From DTU064 sp045588245 (GTDB lineage: Bacteria; Bacillota; Clostridia; Oscillospirales; CAG-272): DNA of 64,000 nucleotides. Under the pieces are notes generated by a model. That model ran no database searches, was not told the origin of the DNA, and was given only the letters and a program-made list of their open reading frames with translations. Made by a program: the position numbers and the translations under genes. Shown here piece after piece: positions 60,101 to 64,000 of the stretch (its first letter is position 1; every line of letters begins with the position of its first letter). The stretch lies in contig JAZNDW010000001.1 in NCBI GenBank assembly GCA_045588245.1, positions 124,001 through 188,000 on the forward strand, given 5' to 3'.

Positions 60101-62911
60101 TTTGAAGGAAGAAATATGACCGACAATAATGTCTTCAACGTTAGTGTATGTATCAGCCAAATCCGACGTTTTGAACTTCAAGCCGGTATACACACCGTTT
60201 TGAGATACAAAGCCGGTGGCGTTAATGAATGCACCTGATGCGCGCATGGCACGTTCGCCGTCCACATATAACTGACGGAAATAGTCAAGATAACCATCCG
60301 ATGTAGGCACGGATGCCACATAGTAGTTTTTACCGTCTACTTTCTGCCAGCCGTTCACTTCTTTACCACCGCTTATAATGGGTGTTTCACCTTCATCCGC
60401 CTGCCATTTTACATAATAGCCGTTTGAACCGGAGTCTTCGCTGTCAAATACTATCGCTTCAGTTATATAATGCGTACCGCTCAGCAAGTAAACGTTGATG
60501 TCCCCGTCCATATTGTCGTTTACATTGCGAACAGCTGCTTGCGCAGCCTCGATCGTTCGGAAGGCATTACTTTTAGAAGTTCCCGAATTTGAATCCTTTC
60601 CGTTTATCGGATCTACATAAAATACGGTGCTACTGTTTTTTCTGACAGTTACTTTGGCCTGAACGCTGTAAACTGCATCGGAACGGAAGCTTGTAGCTGT
60701 CCCGTTTACAACAAAATCTTTTTCGGTCTTATATAGGTCGTTCGAGAAATTGTCCCACGTTACCTTTAATGTATCAACAAAATCATCGGCAAACGTGATA
60801 TTGACAAGCTCCGGCAAAACGGGAGCCTTATCAACAACAGTCGTAATATCAAACGCAGGTGCCACATAGTCAGCCTTCGTTATGTCGGTAATGATTTTTG
60901 TTTGATCGAATTCAATTTCTGCACCGTTTGCATTTTCATATCCGAACTGTATTTGAGCAATATCTCCGCCAAGCGTTGTATATGCAAGATTTTTCATCAG
61001 GCAAACACCGTTTAGATATACGTGATAACGCTGCTGAGCAGGATAGAATATAAACTCAAGATCATACCAAGTATCTGCGGAATAAGTATCAAAGCCATAA
61101 TATCCGACGGCGTTGGTTCCGCCGTAGTTTCTTACGCAAACCGTTTCCTTATCCGAATAGAAGGTAATCTCAGCCAAAGCGTTTCCGTTCTCATCCGCGA
61201 TTCTTGCATATGCGTCAAACGTCTTTGAGTTAACCTTTACCTTAGTAGTGACCCAAACGCGTTCGTATGCACAGTCAAGAGCACTCTCTAACACTTTGGA
61301 AAATGAAATTTCAGATGTAGTTTCATTCTTTGTGAAATCTGTAGGATCAATATAAATGGTTTGCACTGCATTGACTGCAACTGTAACATTTACAGAAACC
61401 GGTGTGCCGTCTTCAAGTTCACCGTTTACAGTAAAATTCCCCTCAGATGCATACTTTGAAGCATCAACAGTTTCCCAAGAAACAGAAAACTCTTTTTCAA
61501 AACCATAGCGGTTTGCTGCCGTTACAGTTGTGGGCAAAACGGGAGCGACACCTGCCATTGTGATTATCGGTGCAACAGAAATATCATCATACGTCAACGG
61601 TGTTGAATCCTGTATTACAGAAATATCATCATAATAAACACTGCCGGTGGAGAAATTATACATTCCGATACGAATTCTGCTTATATCCGCCGGTTTGCTG
61701 TACGAAACGTTTTCAGCAACAGCTTCACCATCAACATAAATGTTGTATACGCGTGCTTCCGCGTCAAATACCAAGCAAAATTCATACCATTGATTTGCGT
61801 TATAATCGCCGCACGGAACTACTGTATCACCAATCTGATAAGCGATGCCTCTTGTATCATAAAATCCAAATTGCGCAACAGCATTGTTGCCGGAGTCCGT
61901 CATAAGAAAATATGATACTGCATTTTCGGATGACGGCATCATTTTTACCGTTACCGTAACGATTCCTTTGTTCAGAATCTTTCCAAGATCGTGATTCAAA
62001 AGATATGAGCCGCCTCCGGACGACGTTTTGTTAATTTTGAGCACATTATTGGTTTCAGTTCCACTTGCTCCCTCAAGCTGACTCGCATCAACAACCTCTG
62101 CAGCTCCGCTTGTGTTTGTAGCATTAGTGAAATCGTTTATTCCGTTTTCGGAAAAGTCCTGCTCATATATTACAGAAACGCCCTCTTCTTCGGCGTCAGA
62201 TTGTTCGGGAACGTAATCCTTAACGATAATGTTGTCAATAGAAACGTTGTCGGTCGTGCCTCCTCCGCATCCGATGCGAAGTGCTCCGAGATTGGCAGCG
62301 GCTTCTCTGAACGAATAAACCGCGGCTTCATTGTTATCTACCGACACGGATAAGGATTTCTCAGCCGTATCGACGATGATCTTCACTCCATACCACTTGT
62401 TCTGCTCGAACGTATCGGTAATCTTGTGATTCCACGGAAATCCGTCTGCGGTGTCAAGGCAGAAATATCCGTTGTCACGGATGCAGAGCTGTATAATGCT
62501 CTTGCTGTTAGCCGCGTCTGTCAGGAAGAAAAATGCATTTCCCGCATCGCTCGCCTTGACGTCGAAGGTTATTTCAAATTTACCTTCAAGTCCTTCATCA
62601 CTGAACACTTTCGTGAACCACTGACTACTGCCAACCGTTGACGGCTGGTCCACAGTCAGCACACGGTTGTTCGCAGACATAACACTGTCGCTGTCAATCT
62701 TCAGTGTCGTCGTCGTGTTACCGCTGTTCCTGGGCGTCCAGTTTACGTTGTCGCCTACTGCATATCCCGATTCAAAATCCTCGCTGTAATAAACGCGCGA
62801 ACCCGTCGATGCGATCGCAGGCAGGATACCGAAGTGGCTCAAGCTTCCTGTTATGACAAAAGTCAATGCCAGAAGCAAACTGAGTATTCTCTTAGGAAGT
62901 CTTTTTTTCAT
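57161..62911 (-). CDS. Large surface protein: right-handed beta-helix (GH141-like) with LamG, Ig-like and F5/8C modules and a wall-anchor-like end
   Basis: A 1916-residue secreted protein. In order: signal peptide (about 1-35); concanavalin/LamG-like modules at about 38-230, 245-435 and 520-680; Ig-like spacers near 445-515 and 690-757; a right-handed beta-helix at about 762-1390 (FYVDPINGKDSNSGT opening, many N-V/I repeats); an F5/8-type discoidin domain at about 1408-1535; a Big_2 Ig-like domain at about 1540-1620; and a final LamG-like module to about 1845. The end has PQTG, a membrane helix and KKNKIRR, like a sortase anchor but without the standard LPxTG. The helix opening and FRQLYVDGERAMRAS segment resemble GH141-type glycosidases. 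A carbohydrate target is inference. GGAGG precedes the ATG; an AraC-type gene is divergent. Confidence 0.8.
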   Translation of the reverse strand: MKKRLPKRILSLLLALTFVITGSLSHFGILPAIASTGSRVYYSEDFESGYAVGDNVNWTPRNSGNTTTTLKIDSDSVMSANNRVLTVDQPSTVGSSQWFTKVFSDEGLEGKFEITFDVKASDAGNAFFFLTDAANSKSIIQLCIRDNGYFCLDTADGFPWNHKITDTFEQNKWYGVKIIVDTAEKSLSVSVDNNEAAVYSFREAAANLGALRIGCGGGTTDNVSIDNIIVKDYVPEQSDAEEEGVSVIYEQDFSENGINDFTNATNTSGAAEVVDASQLEGASGTETNNVLKINKTSSGGGSYLLNHDLGKILNKGIVTVTVKMMPSSENAVSYFLMTDSGNNAVAQFGFYDTRGIAYQIGDTVVPCGDYNANQWYEFCLVFDAEARVYNIYVDGEAVAENVSYSKPADISRIRIGMYNFSTGSVYYDDISVIQDSTPLTYDDISVAPIITMAGVAPVLPTTVTAANRYGFEKEFSVSWETVDASKYASEGNFTVNGELEDGTPVSVNVTVAVNAVQTIYIDPTDFTKNETTSEISFSKVLESALDCAYERVWVTTKVKVNSKTFDAYARIADENGNALAEITFYSDKETVCVRNYGGTNAVGYYGFDTYSADTWYDLEFIFYPAQQRYHVYLNGVCLMKNLAYTTLGGDIAQIQFGYENANGAEIEFDQTKIITDITKADYVAPAFDITTVVDKAPVLPELVNITFADDFVDTLKVTWDNFSNDLYKTEKDFVVNGTATSFRSDAVYSVQAKVTVRKNSSTVFYVDPINGKDSNSGTSKSNAFRTIEAAQAAVRNVNDNMDGDINVYLLSGTHYITEAIVFDSEDSGSNGYYVKWQADEGETPIISGGKEVNGWQKVDGKNYYVASVPTSDGYLDYFRQLYVDGERAMRASGAFINATGFVSQNGVYTGLKFKTSDLADTYTNVEDIIVGHISSFKYDEWHVSGIESGDSTTIVYCNKDNDGLFGWRANTGYCQLKDKYFIINAIEELDSAGEWYLDRSEGKIYYYPYSDQDMSSVISYVTVMEDDQLVRIEGTSSSPVCNITLEGILFEYSNWTYTKDYSIGGSQAEALWGINGLVDHISYGYQIPGAIRLNHTENIQINNNVLRHLAACGIQVYNDAVNTLIEGNVTYDTTGAGIAVGRFCGTYLNDYRNATETENFTADNLESRVSDTVVRNNIVTDTGRDFLQATGISLMSALRTTVINNEVDNTSYMGIHTRLEVAGYYLTRTDATYNGNSVDVTQNVGQNIIAYNKVSEANWAHKYGMNDNAAIYNFGPSVGTLIYRNCVNSESSADWGMYNDDNSHNVIWQENVISGKNVYMSPRCVDKNTIVMKDNYGVNWVLDEMCVMSGNASSYSSSEAIKVIDEAGVLDETLSEKLPDVENYHEIYKNYDNLNYAGGKITDGNDYFIAIESATGTNTQADHPAKDAFDGYLNSYWGSGTNFPETIIFTLAEESEIYNAEIYWYDPIGRYYQYKMYVSTDGTDADDFMLVCDRSENNTKGYTVDYLDNVKAKYVKVEITYSSLNSAAIREIVFNKQSDNVTNVTLNRDKIIGVIGQTVELSATVLPSHANNTLLWTSSDETVATVDKGVVTIVGVGTATITVTSVNGISDSCEVVAERQFVFKEAVVTYTFDDGKHVLFDANGNVSIGENSGKDGTGGLVIKDTYNALEWNGGVQSPENSAIRDEAVSGKIDNPLKGNTNILTKGFTVAYDRYMSADHNGYESIVRFGDYDMTIQSGWFMFEPATYAGMHFCFNRDREGCVSTPVGEWVNEIYTFDPETDTVSLYRNGVLIHTENVNTEGTQINEGEIAEMMKYLASCDDITFGGAASWFSTLGVTLDNFALFDYCLTAEEVDYYQSIINGDNDDSGDNNTEGDDSTGDENAPQTGTEVYRLMFILLMASAVMVFGVIKKNKIRR

Positions 62912-62939
62912 TTTTGTGCCTCCTTAATTTTGTTATATC

Positions 62940-62984
62940 TTGATTTTATCAAAATAATGTAGTAAAATACATGTATTCATTCAA
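62940..62984. promoter_or_regulatory. Overlapping divergent promoters with a palindrome, surface protein / AraC regulator
   Basis: Plus strand: TTGATT (62940-62945), 17 nt, TAAAAT (62963-62968) toward the AraC gene. Minus strand: TTGAAT (62979-62984), 17 nt, TACATT (62956-62961) toward the surface protein. A perfect 12-bp palindrome AATACATGTATT (62966-62977) lies in the minus-strand spacer and touches the plus-strand -10, so one bound protein could control both directions. Confidence 0.65.
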
Positions 62985-63031
62985 TTATTTTTTGTATTAA
63001 TTAAAGATGTTTTGTTCTTGCGGAGTTTTTC

Positions 63032-63814
63032 ATGATCAAGCTGTCGAGTATACAAATTAGCTATTTCGTAATACGAATTTGCGACCCCGATTGGCATATC
63101 GCCGAAGAAATAATAAAATTTCACAATTTAATGTTTGTTTTGTCCGGATCATTCGATGTATATATTAACGGAGAAAAAATGCATGTGCGTGAAAATCAAG
63201 CGATCTACAGCAAGTTCGGAGCATTACGCGCAGCGGACAATCCGGCGCCGAACACTATAATAGCCGCATTTGATTTTTTTGCAGACAACGATCTTCCCGC
63301 TCCGATCTTGAATGATCTTCCTAATCTTCATGATCTGGACGATAAGTTTATGGAATTCAACGATGCGTGGGTTTCGGATATTCCGGGAAGCGACGTGAAA
63401 TGTATGGGCTTGTTTTATCTCATTCTTCACCATTTAATGTATTCGAAGTACTCGACAAGTTCGAACAATCACATACATAAAATAAAGCAATATATCAGCA
63501 CAAACTATTCTCATCCAATCTCAATTTCCGACATTTCCGGCAACATCGGATTAAATCCAATTTATTGCGGCGCCTTATTTAAGCAAAAAGAGGGGCTTTC
63601 TATCGCAGAATACATAAATAAACTTCGCATTAATATTGCTTGTGCTTATCTACGCGAAGGTGACGTTTCAGTCGGCGAAATTTCATACAGAGTCGGTTAC
63701 CGTGACGTCTATTACTTCAGTAAAATGTTCAAAAAAATCATCGGGATGCCGCCGTCTGAATACAAAAGACGCCATATTAACACGGTGTTGATTATAGAAA
63801 AAGAAAACAAATAA
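63032..63814 (+). CDS. AraC/XylS-family transcription regulator
   Basis: The 260-residue protein has a cupin-like N-terminal sensing half (about 10-90, with FVLSGSFDVYINGEKMHVRENQAIY) and a C-terminal AraC double helix-turn-helix (about 148-247). The second helix-turn-helix shows the family end VGEISYRVGYRDVYYFSKMFKKIIGMPPSEYKRR. Such proteins sense sugars or related ligands and activate a nearby gene. Its divergent position and overlapping promoters suggest that it controls the large surface protein. The ligand is unknown. GGAG lies 8 nt before the ATG. Confidence 0.92.
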   Translation: MIKLSSIQISYFVIRICDPDWHIAEEIIKFHNLMFVLSGSFDVYINGEKMHVRENQAIYSKFGALRAADNPAPNTIIAAFDFFADNDLPAPILNDLPNLHDLDDKFMEFNDAWVSDIPGSDVKCMGLFYLILHHLMYSKYSTSSNNHIHKIKQYISTNYSHPISISDISGNIGLNPIYCGALFKQKEGLSIAEYINKLRINIACAYLREGDVSVGEISYRVGYRDVYYFSKMFKKIIGMPPSEYKRRHINTVLIIEKENK

Positions 63815-63963
63815 TATCAAAAATGCTTCTGTCCGAATGGGCTTTTATCTGCTATTTTGCAACCGATTGATTTACGCATACAGCCGTTTTTATGTTCGGG
63901 ACACAAATTATTCACATTTCCGCAACAGTATTTTCAACGCGGTCACATTTTCTTTGAATTATA

Positions 63964-63972
63964 TGCTATAAT
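63964..63972 (+). promoter_or_regulatory. Extended -10 element near the right end
   Basis: TGCTATAAT at 63964-63972, without a clear -35, points out of the window. The rest of 63815-64000 shows no gene or hairpin I can support. Confidence 0.4.
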
Positions 63973-64000
63973 GTATTCAAGACGGCTGTTTTTACGAAGA

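Noticed and set aside
1..64000. tRNA, rRNA, insertion sequences, prophage, attachment sites and a replication origin
   Set aside because: I looked for the CCA-ended cloverleaf pattern, 16S/23S landmarks, transposase or integrase motifs, and dnaA-box clusters and saw none. A covariance search would be needed to exclude a small RNA.

Overview
The window is a contiguous piece of a low-to-mid GC Bacillota chromosome, most likely an anaerobic spore-forming Clostridia (Oscillospirales-like gut or rumen lineage; the rank is inference). The signs are PolC-type DNA polymerase III, the rpsB-tsf-pyrH-frr-uppS-cdsA-dxr-rseP-ispG-polC order, the sporulation genes yabP and yabQ, ferredoxin-dependent 2-oxoacid oxidoreductase, oxygen-independent HemZ, dockerin-bearing secreted proteins and sigma-A-type promoters. 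I found no tRNA, rRNA, CRISPR array, transposase or prophage.

Layout. Positions 1-3.6 kb (minus): nusB, a Kae1/TsaD-like gene, xseA, xseB and a partial ispA, transcribed from one promoter. 3.7-6.3 kb (plus): a secreted M23 peptidase, then a membrane protein paired with a degenerate SGNH-fold protein. 6.4-12.5 kb (minus): the conserved spoVB-like, mazG, hup, rqcP, yabP, yabQ, divIC cluster, preceded by hemZ. 12.5-20.2 kb (minus): dtd, rsh, recJ, and the c-di-AMP pair cdaA-cdaR; two spacers here carry a structured repeat. 20.5-23.9 kb (plus): a P-loop ATPase and a four-subunit 2-oxoacid:ferredoxin oxidoreductase. 23.9-28.8 kb: proC, a circularly permuted peptide-binding lipoprotein, a small lipoprotein and a type-B carboxylesterase. 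28.9-42 kb (minus): the translation, isoprenoid, envelope and replication super-cluster. 42-47.6 kb (minus): two transglutaminase-like proteins, a PrsW-type membrane protease and a Cys/His amidase-like protein, two of them with dockerins. 47.7-50.4 kb: a RodA/FtsW protein and short-form proS. 50.6-57 kb: HAD phosphatases, hom with two membrane genes, a methyltransferase and an SH3b protein. 57-64 kb: a 1916-residue surface beta-helix protein facing an AraC-type regulator.

The genes fit together as follows. ispA, dxr, ispG, uppS and cdsA, with the SpoVB- and RodA-like proteins, form an isoprenoid-to-envelope axis. rsh and cdaA-cdaR make the two nucleotide second messengers. xseAB, recJ and polC serve DNA repair and replication.

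The observations most worth checking are: (1) a natural circular permutation in the SBP_bac_5 lipoprotein; (2) a 149-nt structured element present twice almost unchanged, plus a diverged third copy, in the rsh-dtd and dtd-hemZ spacers; (3) GC-rich mini-hairpins placed just before ribosome binding sites, which also read as MP-starting micro-ORFs ending on the next gene's start codon; and (4) the dockerin/transglutaminase/PrsW locus.
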